A stretch of DNA of 64,000 nt from Sphingomonas sp. CL5.1. Its GTDB lineage: Bacteria > Pseudomonadota > Alphaproteobacteria > Sphingomonadales > Sphingomonadaceae. A program made the position numbers and the translations under genes. Location: positions 2,845,001-2,909,000 of the forward strand of contig NZ_CP050137.1 of assembly GCF_013344685.1 (NCBI RefSeq). The letters run 5' to 3'. The stretch's first letter is position 1. Every line of letters begins with the position of its first letter. Positions 1 to 8,335 of this stretch are shown piece after piece. The notes below the pieces were generated by a model that made no database searches, was not told the origin of the DNA, and was given only the letters and a program-made list of their open reading frames with translations.

Positions 1-198
1 GCGTCGAATGTGATGGCCGCGCGGCGCGAATCCAATTGGTGAACGGCGAAGTCGCGCTTCGACGCTCGCGAAATGGGCCTTCATCGCGTGCCGGCGTCGT
101 CTTCCCGGATACCAGCCGCCATGATTTGCAGACACCTCGGCGTCGAAGGCTGGGCCGGGTCGGGAAGGAACCGCTTACCGTGCGACTCCTTCCTTCGC

Positions 199-1821
199 TC
201 AATTCCGGCCGCCCATGAGGCCGCGTGCGATGACCTGCGCCTGGATCTCTGCGGCACCCTCGAAGATGTTGAGGATGCGTGCGTCGCACAGCACGCGGCT
301 GATCTCATATTCGAGGGCGTAGCCGTTGCCGCCGTGGATTTGTAGCGCAGCGTCCGCGTTCGACCACGCGGCGCGCGCCCCGAGCAGCTTGGCCATGCCT
401 GCCTCGATGTCGCAGCGCTTGCCCGAATCCTTGGCGCGCGCGGCGGCGTAGCTCAGCTCGCGCGCGGCGACGAAATCGACGAGGCTGGCGGCGAGCTTGT
501 CCGACACGCGGGGGAAATGGACGATCGCCTTGCCGAACTGCTTGCGCGCAAGCGCATAGTCGAGGCCAAGCTCCAGCGCCCGCCGTGCGACGCCCACCGC
601 GCGCGCGGCCGTCTGGATGCGCGCGCCCTCAAAGGTGCGCATGAGCTGCTTGAAGCCTTGCCCTTCCTCACCGCCGAGCAGCGCTTCGGCCGGCGCGCGC
701 ATCGCATCGAACTGAAGGGCATATTCGCGCATCCCGCGATAGCCGAGCACCTCTATCTCGCTGCCGCTCATGCCGGAGGCGGGGAAGGGGCCGCTCTCCG
801 TCCCGCGCGGCTTGGGCACCAGCAGCATCGACAGGCCGGCGTAACCCTGCGCATCGGGCACGGTGCGCGCGAGGAGCGTCATCAGGTCCGAGCGCGCGGC
901 ATGGGTGATCCAGTTCTTGGCGCCGTCGATCACCCATTCGCCGGCATCCCGCCTCGCGCGGGTCTGAAGCGAGCCGAGGTCGGAACCGGTGTCAGGCTCG
1001 GTGAACACGGCGGTGGGCAGCACCTCGCCGCTGGCGATCCTCGGCAGCCAATGCGCCTTTTGCGCGTCCGTGCCGCCCATCGCGATCAATTCGCCCGCGA
1101 TCTCCGAACGAGTGCCGAGCGAGCCGGCGCTGATCCAGCCGCGCGACAGCTCCTCGGTGACGAGGCACATGACGAGCTTGCTGAGGCCCAGCCCGCCATA
1201 TTGCTCGGGGATGCACACGCCGAACGTGCCGAGATCGGCCATCGCCCGCACCGTGGCATCGGGGATCAGGTCGTTGGCGAGATGCCAGCGATGCGCGTTG
1301 GGGATGATCTCCGCGTCGGTGAAGCGGCGGAACTGGTCGCGGATCGCGTCGAGATCGGCGTCGTGCAGCGTCTCGCTCGGCCAATGGCCCTGCGCCAGTG
1401 CCTCGACCAGCGCCGCTCGGACGGGGGCGAGGTCCTCTTCCAGCAGCGCGGCGCAGGCGTCGGCCAGCATTCTTCCCGCCGCACCGATGCCGAGATCGGA
1501 CGGGCGCAACAACTCGTTCTGCCCCATCGGCAGGCCGCCGGCGAGCTGGCCGATCGTCTCGGCGAAGGCGAGCCGCGCGACCATCGCGTCGAGCGGGTTG
1601 ATGCCGTGGCTGGCGCGCACCCAATCAAGCACCGCTTCCAGCGCGGCGACGCTGGTGGCGATCCAGGCGAAGCCGTGCGCCGCGCGCTGATCGGCATCGA
1701 TCGACCGGCTACGCAGCCGCTCCGTCAGCGCCGCATGCGTCGATGCGCGGAACGCCTGCGCCGCCGCGAGACAAGGCGCGAGATCGTCGATCCGTTCGCC
1801 GGCCATGATCGCGCTGCTCAT
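199..1821 (-). CDS. Acyl-CoA dehydrogenase, methylsuccinyl-CoA-dehydrogenase-like (long N-terminus)
   Basis: FAD-dependent acyl-CoA dehydrogenase of 540 aa, longer than the usual 380-400. The first 150 or so residues form an extra helical region, and the dehydrogenase core follows. TEPDTGSD (274-281) is the core signature, and NIFEGAAEIQ near the C-terminus carries the expected catalytic Glu (about residue 521). Length and architecture match (2S)-methylsuccinyl-CoA dehydrogenase of the ethylmalonyl-CoA pathway, which also has an N-terminal extension; the substrate here is inferred. The ATG at 1821 was chosen because GGAGGAGG lies just upstream and the frame further upstream overlaps the SnoaL gene. 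It is the last gene of a minus-strand operon after a TonB receptor and a SnoaL protein. A paralogue lies at 48827-50485. Confidence 0.85.
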   Translation of the reverse strand: MSSAIMAGERIDDLAPCLAAAQAFRASTHAALTERLRSRSIDADQRAAHGFAWIATSVAALEAVLDWVRASHGINPLDAMVARLAFAETIGQLAGGLPMGQNELLRPSDLGIGAAGRMLADACAALLEEDLAPVRAALVEALAQGHWPSETLHDADLDAIRDQFRRFTDAEIIPNAHRWHLANDLIPDATVRAMADLGTFGVCIPEQYGGLGLSKLVMCLVTEELSRGWISAGSLGTRSEIAGELIAMGGTDAQKAHWLPRIASGEVLPTAVFTEPDTGSDLGSLQTRARRDAGEWVIDGAKNWITHAARSDLMTLLARTVPDAQGYAGLSMLLVPKPRGTESGPFPASGMSGSEIEVLGYRGMREYALQFDAMRAPAEALLGGEEGQGFKQLMRTFEGARIQTAARAVGVARRALELGLDYALARKQFGKAIVHFPRVSDKLAASLVDFVAARELSYAAARAKDSGKRCDIEAGMAKLLGARAAWSNADAALQIHGGNGYALEYEISRVLCDARILNIFEGAAEIQAQVIARGLMGGRN

Positions 1822-1916
1822 CCCTGCCTCCTCCGTCCGGGGCGCTTGCTGACGCGATCGGCGCCGCGCGTCGACTTCGGATGGGCGAAGCGGAGCTTCT
1901 CGTTTGGGAAATCGCT

Positions 1917-2285
1917 TCAGGCCTGAAGACGCGCGGCCAGGTCCATTTCCGGCGCGATATATTCCTCGACCTCGGTGATTTCCCCATCGCTCACGGCGAC
2001 CAATTGGGTGATATGCACCTTCCCGATCCGGTCGAGCGTGATCGCGGCCTGACAGAAGAAGCCCTTTGCCGTGGGCACGATCCGTACATTCTCGAACGGC
2101 GGAATCCGCCCCGCCGCGTGCGCGGCGTTGAACGCCTGCATCGCTTCGCGATGCGGCATCCATTTGTCGTCCGAACTGTGCCAGATTCGGCAATCGGCGG
2201 AGCAAATGTCCTGCAATATCGAGAAATCCCCGCCCATCGCGATGGACCACCCGTCGATCAGCCGCTCGACCTGCGCGTCTGTCAT
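1917..2285 (-). CDS. SnoaL/NTF2-like protein, cytoplasmic type
   Basis: Small 122-aa protein with the look of an NTF2-fold SnoaL-like enzyme; no signal peptide. It contains DICSADCRIWHSSDDKW and ends with VEEYIAPEMDL. It is closely similar along its whole length to the 122-aa protein at 37596-37964 (shared IWHSSD, AGRIPPFE, VEEYI.PEMDLA). Members of this fold act as ketosteroid isomerases, cyclases, dehydratases or ligand binders, so the reaction is unknown. It starts 16 bp after the receptor stop with a good AAGGAGC site, so it is very probably co-transcribed with the receptor and the downstream dehydrogenase. Confidence 0.85.
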   Translation of the reverse strand: MTDAQVERLIDGWSIAMGGDFSILQDICSADCRIWHSSDDKWMPHREAMQAFNAAHAAGRIPPFENVRIVPTAKGFFCQAAITLDRIGKVHITQLVAVSDGEITEVEEYIAPEMDLAARLQA

Positions 2286-2301
2286 ATCCCGCTCCTTGCG
2301 A

Positions 2302-4428
2302 TCAGAAACTGTACGAAAGCGATCCGCCGATCACGCGAGGCGGCTGGAAGATCGCGTAGGTGCCGAACGGCCCGCCCTGATATTGCGCATAGAGGTGCTT
2401 GTCGGTCAGGTTGGTCACGAACGCCTCGATCTTCCAGTGATCTCCCGTCGGCGTGAACGCGGCGTTCAGCCCCACCGTGGCATAGGCCGGATTACGGAAC
2501 TGCTCGTTCATCAGGTTGTAGAGGCTGCTGGCGAAGCTCATGTTCGCGCCGAGCCGCACCTTGCCGATCCCGATGTTCAGGTCGTAGCTGGTGGAGACGT
2601 TGCCCGACCATTTCGGCGAGCGCGGCACGATCGTCCCGGTCGCGTCCCGTGGCGCGGAGACCCATTGCCCGGCGCCGTTCGCGACCTGGATCGTGGCTTC
2701 CCTGAAGTCGGTGAATCGCGCGTTGAGATAAGCGCCCGACAGGTTGATGCGCCACTCCGGCACCGGGCGGATCGTCGTCTCCAGCTCGAAGCCATAGGTG
2801 CGCTCGCCGGGCGCGTTGATCGTGACGCCGAGATTGGTCGTGAAGTCGAAGGTCGTGACCTGGAAATCGGTGTATTTGTAATAGAAGGCCGCTGCGTTGA
2901 GATCGAATAGCGGCGAGGCGTGCTTGTAGCCCGCCTCATAGGCGGTGACATGTTCGGGCTTCACCAGGTTCGGCGGGAAGCCGGCATAGGCGCCCGGCTT
3001 GTAGCCCTTGCTGAACGAGAAATAGACGTTGTCGCCGGGATCGAACTGATACCGCAACGCGGCGCGTGGGGTGACGGCGTTCCAGTGGCGATGATCGCTC
3101 ACCACGGGCGGGACGCCGCCATATTGCACCGCAAGGTCCTTGCGCTCGCTGCTGAAGCGCGCGCCGGCGGTCAGGAACAACCCTTGCGTCAACTCATAGG
3201 TGCCGTCGGCGAACACGCCGATCGCCTCGCTCTTGATCTTCGAGGAATCGATCATGTTCGAAACGCCGAAAGAGGTGATCGTGGTGAAGGGGGAATCCGC
3301 GATGCTGTTATAGTAATTCGCGCCCGCGACGAGATCGAGCGGGCCGGATTTGTGCGAGACGGTGAATTCCTGCGAAAAGGTCTTGAACTTCAGCATCTGC
3401 GCGACCGAAAGCAACGGCAGGTTCGACATGTCCGCGTCGGAGACGAACAGGTTGGAATCGTGCCGGTAGCTGGTGACGCTCTTTAGCGCGGTGCTCTTGC
3501 TCAGTTGCAGGTCGCCGATCGCGGTGAAGGCGTCCGCCCTGGTCAGGTTGACCGGGGCGGTGTCGGCGGCGAAGCGGGGGAACTGGCTGCTGATCAGCGC
3601 ACCGGGGAAATTGCGGGCCAGGGCATAACCGTCGACGTTGAACAGCCCGAGCGACGAGGTGTCGAACGCATAGCTGTGCTCGTAGATCAGCCGGATCTTG
3701 AGGTTGTCGTTGTTGCTGAACAGCAGGCTGGGCCGGATGTTGAACAGCTTCAGCCGGGCGTCGTGCTGGCCGTTGGCGATGTTGACGGTGAAGCCGGGGC
3801 TTTCCCGATAGAAGCCGCTGACGCCGATCGCGATGTTCGACGTGATCGGGCCGGACAGATAGCCCTGCACGCGCCCATCGTCATAGCTGGCATAGGTTCC
3901 CTTGACGTTCCCCGTCCAGGTAAAGGACGGCTGGGCGGTGGAGATCAGGATCGCGCCGCCGGTCGTGTTGCGTCCGAACAGCGTGCCCTGCGGGCCTTTC
4001 AGCACCTGGACGTCGCTGACGTTCGGCAGGTTGAAGTTCATGCCGCTGGAATTGGGCAGATATACCCCATCGACATAGACGGCGACGCTGGCGTCCACCC
4101 CGCCGCCCTGCACCAGCGTGCCGATGCCGCGTAGCGTCGGCTCGAACTGGGGCGCCTGTCCTTCGAAGCGCAGGCTGGTCACCGCTTGCGTCAGGTTGGC
4201 GAGGGAGTCGATGTGCTTCGCCTCCAGATCGACCGAATTGATCGAATTGACCGACAGCGGCACGTCGACCAGCCGCTCGGCGCGGCGCTGTGCGGTCACG
4301 ATGACGTCTAAGCCGTCGGTCACGGCCGGCCGCGCCTGATCGACCGCGGTCGCGCCAGCATCCTGCGCGAGGGCGTGAAACGGTGCGAGCACGGCTATCG
4401 TGCTGCAAAGCAATGCGGATGTTCTCAC
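2302..4428 (-). CDS. TonB-dependent outer-membrane receptor (TBDR1)
   Basis: Predicted outer-membrane receptor of 708 aa for energy-dependent uptake. It has a signal peptide (hydrophobic stretch ending HALAQ), a TonB-box-like VIVTAQRRAERL, a plug domain with LRGIGTLVQGGG and LKGPQGTLFGRNTTGG, and a barrel ending in aromatic SLSYSF. I prefer the GTG start at 4428 because GGGAGAGG lies just upstream and it places the signal sequence at the N-terminus; an upstream ATG would add 23 polar residues. It is first gene of a receptor-SnoaL-dehydrogenase operon and divergent from an aldehyde dehydrogenase, with a shared palindrome at 4523. It closely resembles TBDR2 at 33305-35485. The substrate is unknown. 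Confidence 0.92.
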   Translation of the reverse strand: MRTSALLCSTIAVLAPFHALAQDAGATAVDQARPAVTDGLDVIVTAQRRAERLVDVPLSVNSINSVDLEAKHIDSLANLTQAVTSLRFEGQAPQFEPTLRGIGTLVQGGGVDASVAVYVDGVYLPNSSGMNFNLPNVSDVQVLKGPQGTLFGRNTTGGAILISTAQPSFTWTGNVKGTYASYDDGRVQGYLSGPITSNIAIGVSGFYRESPGFTVNIANGQHDARLKLFNIRPSLLFSNNDNLKIRLIYEHSYAFDTSSLGLFNVDGYALARNFPGALISSQFPRFAADTAPVNLTRADAFTAIGDLQLSKSTALKSVTSYRHDSNLFVSDADMSNLPLLSVAQMLKFKTFSQEFTVSHKSGPLDLVAGANYYNSIADSPFTTITSFGVSNMIDSSKIKSEAIGVFADGTYELTQGLFLTAGARFSSERKDLAVQYGGVPPVVSDHRHWNAVTPRAALRYQFDPGDNVYFSFSKGYKPGAYAGFPPNLVKPEHVTAYEAGYKHASPLFDLNAAAFYYKYTDFQVTTFDFTTNLGVTINAPGERTYGFELETTIRPVPEWRINLSGAYLNARFTDFREATIQVANGAGQWVSAPRDATGTIVPRSPKWSGNVSTSYDLNIGIGKVRLGANMSFASSLYNLMNEQFRNPAYATVGLNAAFTPTGDHWKIEAFVTNLTDKHLYAQYQGGPFGTYAIFQPPRVIGGSLSYSF

Positions 4429-4692
4429 GATCCTCTCCCTGAAGACATTGGCAGATCGACGCCACGCGCCGGTCTGATCGCCGGCTTCGCTGCGCATCGT
4501 CGCTCGTTTGGGATCACCGTTCTGCCCCCATCGTTGGGGACAGCGGGGAAGTGTCTGCCGGGTCTAGGACCATTCCATCGGCGCCTGCGAGGAAGGACGG
4601 GCGATCTCGTCCCCCGATGCCGGGAATGCCGGCGCGTGCGGCTCGCCATAAACGGTGTCCCAGGGAGATGGCGCGTGGAGAGGATGGAGCCG
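4429..4692. promoter_or_regulatory. Divergent promoter region between TBDR1 and aldehyde dehydrogenase
   Basis: This 264-bp gap separates two divergently read genes and holds the palindrome at 4523-4542. On the plus strand a TCTAGG hexamer at 4563-4568 lies about 30 bp from the palindrome centre and could be a -10 element. No equally good minus-strand -10 was found at the mirrored distance. ORFs crossing this gap are codon-biased extensions and are not believed. Confidence 0.5.
4523..4542. promoter_or_regulatory. Candidate regulon operator S1
   Basis: TGCCCCCATCGTTGGGGACA, a 20-bp near-palindrome with half-sites TGCCCCCA and TGGGGACA around a 4-bp spacer. Related copies lie at 21058, 27109, 27147, 31593, 31665, 35650, 37512 and 41591, all between genes. 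Confidence 0.6.
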
Positions 4693-6204
4693 ATGGCAAG
4701 GATGGAAACCAGCAGCATCATCGCGGCGCGCGACCGGCTGGGGGTGCGGCCGGGGCTGTTATATATCGACGGTGCATGGCTCGATGGCGGCGAGGGGCGA
4801 TACGACCAGATCCACCCCGCGATCAACGAGGTGGTGACGAGCTTCATCGAGGCGGGGCGCAGCGGGGTGGACGCGGCGGTGGCGGCGGCGCGGCGCGCGT
4901 TCGACGCGGGGCCGTGGCCGCACATGGCCGCCCGCGAGCGCAAGCGCATCCTCCAGCCGATCGTCGAGGCGATCTACGCCGCCGAGGACGAGATCGCCGA
5001 ACTTCAGACGCTCGACAACGGCATGCCGATCACCTTCAGCAAGGGCGGGCGCGTCTCGGGGCGGGTCGCGGCCGACATGTTCGATCACTACGCTGGGTGG
5101 ATCGACAAGATCACCGGCGAGACCTTCCCGCAATATACCGGCACGACCAACCTCCATTACCTGACCTTCCGCGAACCGATCGGCGTGGTCGCGGCGATCA
5201 CGCCATGGAACGGGCCGGTGTTGACCTTCGCGATGAAGGTCGCGCCGGCATTGGCTTGTGGCAATACGATCGTCCTGAAGCCGTCGGAACTGGCGGGACT
5301 GGCGATCGCCAAGCTCGCCGATATCCTCGCGCGATCCGATCTGCCGCCGGGGGTGTTCAACCTCGTCACCGGCGGGCCGGCGACTGGCGAGGCGCTCTCC
5401 ACCCATCCCGGCGTCGACAAGGTGAGCTTCACCGGCAGCCCGCTGGTCGGCGAGAAGATCATGTCGACGGCCGGGAGCAACATGAAGCGGCTGACGCTGG
5501 AGCTGGGCGGCAAAAGCGCGGCGCTGGTGTTCCCGGATACGCGCGACGTGCGGGTGGCGGCGCGCAACCTGATGGGGCTATGCTCTACCTTCCTGTCGGG
5601 GCAGGTGTGCTCGACGCCGACGCGGGCGCTGGTGCACCGCTCGATCCTCGACGAGTTCGTCCACCATGCCGCCGAGCAGGTACGCGAGGTGCGCCTCGGC
5701 GACCCGTTCGACCCGGCGACCACTTCCGCCCCGATCATCTCGAAACGGCAGCTGGAGCGCGTGCTCGGTTATATCGATATCGGGCGCTGGGAGGGCGCGC
5801 GGCTGGTGTTCGGCGGCGACCGGCCGGGCGGCGATCTCGCCGACGGCAATTGGGTCAACCCGGCGCTGTTCGTCGATGTCGACAATAACATGCGTATCGC
5901 GCGGGAGGAGATATTCGGTCCCGTCCTGTGCGTCATCCCGTTCGAGGAGGAGGCGGACGCGATCCGCATCGCCAACGATAGCGATTATGGCCTGTCCGGC
6001 GGCATCTACACCACAGATCTCACGCGCGCGTTCCGTGTGGCCAAGGCGATGCGCACCGGGTCGGTCGGCGTCAACGGCTATTCGGTGATGCCCAACTCGC
6101 CCGCGGGCGGGATCAAGCGCTCCGGCCTCGGCCGTGAGGGCGGCTGGGCGACGATCGAGGAGTTCACCGAGGTCAAGACGGTCATGCTCAACCTCGATGC
6201 GTAA
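4693..6204 (+). CDS. NAD(P)-dependent aldehyde dehydrogenase
   Basis: Aldehyde dehydrogenase superfamily member, 503 aa, oxidising an aldehyde to the acid in the cytoplasm. Visible motifs: TPWNGPV, KPSE in the cofactor-binding region, FTGSPLVGEK, LELGGK with general-base Glu270, GQVCSTPTR with nucleophile Cys306, and EEIFGPVL. Three close ATG codons exist (4684, 4693, 4702); 4693 is preferred because GGAGAGG lies about 9 bp upstream. It is transcribed divergently from the TBDR1 operon with operator S1 between them, suggesting co-regulation with uptake. It converges on the racemase gene with only 11 bp between. Confidence 0.92.
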   Translation: MARMETSSIIAARDRLGVRPGLLYIDGAWLDGGEGRYDQIHPAINEVVTSFIEAGRSGVDAAVAAARRAFDAGPWPHMAARERKRILQPIVEAIYAAEDEIAELQTLDNGMPITFSKGGRVSGRVAADMFDHYAGWIDKITGETFPQYTGTTNLHYLTFREPIGVVAAITPWNGPVLTFAMKVAPALACGNTIVLKPSELAGLAIAKLADILARSDLPPGVFNLVTGGPATGEALSTHPGVDKVSFTGSPLVGEKIMSTAGSNMKRLTLELGGKSAALVFPDTRDVRVAARNLMGLCSTFLSGQVCSTPTRALVHRSILDEFVHHAAEQVREVRLGDPFDPATTSAPIISKRQLERVLGYIDIGRWEGARLVFGGDRPGGDLADGNWVNPALFVDVDNNMRIAREEIFGPVLCVIPFEEEADAIRIANDSDYGLSGGIYTTDLTRAFRVAKAMRTGSVGVNGYSVMPNSPAGGIKRSGLGREGGWATIEEFTEVKTVMLNLDA

Positions 6205-6215
6205 CGGCACGGGCG

Positions 6216-7373
6216 TCAGGAGCCGGAGTCGAGGAACACGCCCTTCGCCATGCCGTCAGCGATCTCGGCGGCGTCGAAGCCCCAGTCGGCCAGCGCCCCG
6301 CGCGTCTGCTCGCCCACGCGCGGCGGTCGCCCGCTGATCGCGCCGGGCGTGCGCGACAGACGCGGGGCGGGGCGGGGGTGTTGCAGCCCGTCGAATTCCA
6401 CGAGCATGCCGCGCGCGCGATTGTGCGGATGCGTGGCGGCTTCCTCCAGCGTCAGCACCGGCGAGAAGCAGGCATCGGGGCAGTCCGCGAAGATCGCGAC
6501 CCATTCCTCGCGCGTTCGCCGCGCGAAGGTGTCGGCGAGGATGTCGCGCAGCGCCGGCCAGCCGGCGCGGTCGCCGCGATCGGGCAAGGCGGCGGCGTCC
6601 AGCCCGAGCCGGGCGATCAGCGCCGCGTAGAACCGCCCTTCCAGCGCGCCGATCGCGACGTGCTTGCCGTCTTTCGTTCGGTAAGTCGTGTAGAAGGGCG
6701 CGCCGCCGTCGAGCAGGTTCGCGCCGCGTTCGGGGAGGAGTTGATCGGCCTGGCGCATCGCATGGAACATGGTGAGCAGGCTCGTCGTCCCGTCGATGAT
6801 CGCGCCGTCCACGACCTGTCCCTCGCCCGATCGCCGCGCTTCATGCACCGCGCACATGATGCCGAACGCGAGATAAGCCGCGCCGCCGGCATAATCGCCC
6901 AGCAGGTTGAGCGGCACGACCGGATCGCCGCCCGGCGGCCCGATCAGGTCGAGCGCGCCGGTAAGCGCGACATAGTTGATGTCGTGCCCGGCATCCCGTG
7001 CCAGCGGGCCATCCTGCCCCCAGCCGGTCGCGCGGGCATAGACCAGCCCTCGTTGCCGCGCGAGGCAAACCTCCGGGCCCAGACCGAGCCGCTCCGCCAC
7101 GCCGGGACGGAAGCCTTCGATCAGGACGTCCGCCTGCTCCACCAGCCGGAGCAACGCGGCCAGCCCCTCCGAGCGCTTGAGGTCGATCGCGACCGAGCGT
7201 TTGTTGCGATCGCGCAGGTTGAAGCGCGTCGGCAGCTCGACGGGAAGATCGGCGCTGGCGATGCGGTCGACGCGGATCACGTCCGCGCCCATGTCGCCGA
7301 GCAGCATCCCGCACGACGGCGTCGGGCCGAGACCCGCGATTTCGATTATCCTGAGATCGCCCAGCGGACCCAT
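6216..7373 (-). CDS. mcr: Alpha-methylacyl-CoA racemase (class III CoA-transferase fold)
   Basis: A 385-aa CaiB/BaiF-superfamily protein. It closely follows the alpha-methylacyl-CoA racemase pattern, which interconverts (R)- and (S)-2-methylacyl-CoA esters so that stereospecific dehydrogenases can act. Seen: GADVIRVDR, GFRPGVAERLGLGP, ATGWGQDGPLA, AGHDINY with His130, LLGDYAGGA with Asp160, and GGAPFYTTY. His and Asp match the catalytic pair described for Mycobacterium MCR (His126/Asp156), with the same spacing. Its presence implies at least one 2-methyl-branched CoA intermediate in the pathway. It lies downstream of the TetR gene on the same strand, and the gap (7374-7478) contains a motif also found upstream of the 8336 dehydrogenase. 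Confidence 0.9.
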   Translation of the reverse strand: MGPLGDLRIIEIAGLGPTPSCGMLLGDMGADVIRVDRIASADLPVELPTRFNLRDRNKRSVAIDLKRSEGLAALLRLVEQADVLIEGFRPGVAERLGLGPEVCLARQRGLVYARATGWGQDGPLARDAGHDINYVALTGALDLIGPPGGDPVVPLNLLGDYAGGAAYLAFGIMCAVHEARRSGEGQVVDGAIIDGTTSLLTMFHAMRQADQLLPERGANLLDGGAPFYTTYRTKDGKHVAIGALEGRFYAALIARLGLDAAALPDRGDRAGWPALRDILADTFARRTREEWVAIFADCPDACFSPVLTLEEAATHPHNRARGMLVEFDGLQHPRPAPRLSRTPGAISGRPPRVGEQTRGALADWGFDAAEIADGMAKGVFLDSGS

Positions 7374-7450
7374 GCCGTGTCCTTTCCGCGTTTCGCGCTG
7401 CTGGCGACGAGGATGGCGGATCGCGGCACGGATCGCAATATTTATCGGCC

Positions 7451-7476
7451 CACCGTTAGAAAAATTGAAGTACTCG
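7451..7476. promoter_or_regulatory. Candidate TetR operator, copy 1
   Basis: The core ACCGTTAGAAAAATTGAAG sits just upstream of the racemase gene. It nearly matches ACCGTTCGAAAATTTGATG at 8287 on the other side of the TetR gene; the same ACTCG follows both. The repeat flanking the regulator gene suggests binding by its product. This is inference from sequence only. Confidence 0.4.
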
Positions 7477-7478
7477 CC

Positions 7479-8147
7479 TCAGCGCGCCAACTCGCGTCGT
7501 CGGGACAAGCCGCTGGTGCGTGCCTCGTTGGTCAATATTCCTTCGAGCATGGAGGATTCGATCATGTCGCACACGCCATCGATCGTCATGCGCGAGGGGC
7601 GGAACCATTCAATCACGCCGTTCATCGAATCGAGCAGGAAGGATATGAAGGTGACGCGGTCGATCGCGGCCGAAAATTCGCCGTCCTTCACGCCGCGATC
7701 GAACACGTCGAACCAGAGCTGGGCATAGGCGAGCCGATTGCTTCGCGTGCGTCGCTTCATCACCGGCGGCAGGTATTCGTAGATGCGCAGATAGGTGTTG
7801 GCGTCGTCGCGCACATCGAGGAAGCAGGTGACATGCGCGCGGATCATCGTGCGCAATCGCTCCGTCGGACCCGCCTGCTCGCCCAGCGCGGCGACATGCT
7901 GCAGCACCGTCTTGGTCAGCCGTTCGATACCGGCAAGCAATACCTCGTCGAGCAGCACCTCCTTGGATGGGAAGTGATAATAGACGCTTCCCGCTTTCAG
8001 CCCGCTCAGCGCCGCGATGTCGCGTAGCGAGCAATCGGCATAGCCCTTCTCGGCAAAGCGCCTCGCCGCCGCCGCCAGGATGGTGGCGCGGGTGATATCG
8101 CCCTTTTTCTGGGCCTTTTTCTTTTCCTTCGGCTCGACGTCAGACAA
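7479..8147 (-). CDS. TetR/AcrR-family transcriptional regulator
   Basis: One-domain repressor type, 222 aa. The N-terminal helix-turn-helix includes CSLRDIAALSGLKAGSVYYH followed by FPSKEVLLDEVL; the C-terminal half is the ligand-sensing dimer domain. The TTG at 8147 is chosen because AAGGAGGG stands 4 bp upstream, whereas the in-frame ATG start further up would add about 40 unlikely residues including the RBS itself. It lies between the racemase gene and the divergent acyl-CoA dehydrogenase of module A, so it probably controls both in response to an acyl-CoA or pathway metabolite (inferred from position and the shared 7451/8285 motif). Confidence 0.88.
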   Translation of the reverse strand: MSDVEPKEKKKAQKKGDITRATILAAAARRFAEKGYADCSLRDIAALSGLKAGSVYYHFPSKEVLLDEVLLAGIERLTKTVLQHVAALGEQAGPTERLRTMIRAHVTCFLDVRDDANTYLRIYEYLPPVMKRRTRSNRLAYAQLWFDVFDRGVKDGEFSAAIDRVTFISFLLDSMNGVIEWFRPSRMTIDGVCDMIESSMLEGILTNEARTSGLSRRRELAR

Positions 8148-8284
8148 CGCGCCCTCCTTTCGATCCGTTCGGCGGCGGGGGATGGATAGTCGCTTGCCGG
8201 TTATCGGTCCAGCCATGCCCCCGCGCCGTTCGCCGGACAGAATATCGCATGCGGGCATTGACGGGTGAAGCAAAAAATGCCTAA

Positions 8285-8310
8285 CAACCGTTCGAAAATT
8301 TGATGACTCG
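8285..8310. promoter_or_regulatory. Candidate TetR operator, copy 2
   Basis: Holds ACCGTTCGAAAATTTGATG followed by ACTCG, 25 bp before the start of the module A dehydrogenase at 8336 and in the divergent gap with the TetR gene. It matches the motif at 7451-7476 at most positions. A CTAAC/CGTTCG partial dyad overlaps its left end. Confidence 0.4.
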
Positions 8311-8335
8311 AATCGAGCGGAGAGGAGTCCTCGCC

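Noticed and set aside
1..198. Possible minus-strand gene start (ATG at 84, MKAHFASVEARL) running off the left edge
   Set aside because: Only 28 codons are inside the window, there is no good RBS and no family motif, so I cannot support it.
517..1926. Long plus-strand ORF (469 codons) opposite the first dehydrogenase
   Set aside because: Shadow of a GC-rich gene: Arg/Ala/His-rich, no motifs, no RBS, and the minus strand has a clear acyl-CoA dehydrogenase.
2250..2286. Extension of the first dehydrogenase to 683 aa (start 2250)
   Set aside because: The extra residues overlap the SnoaL gene in another frame and precede the strong RBS at 1821.
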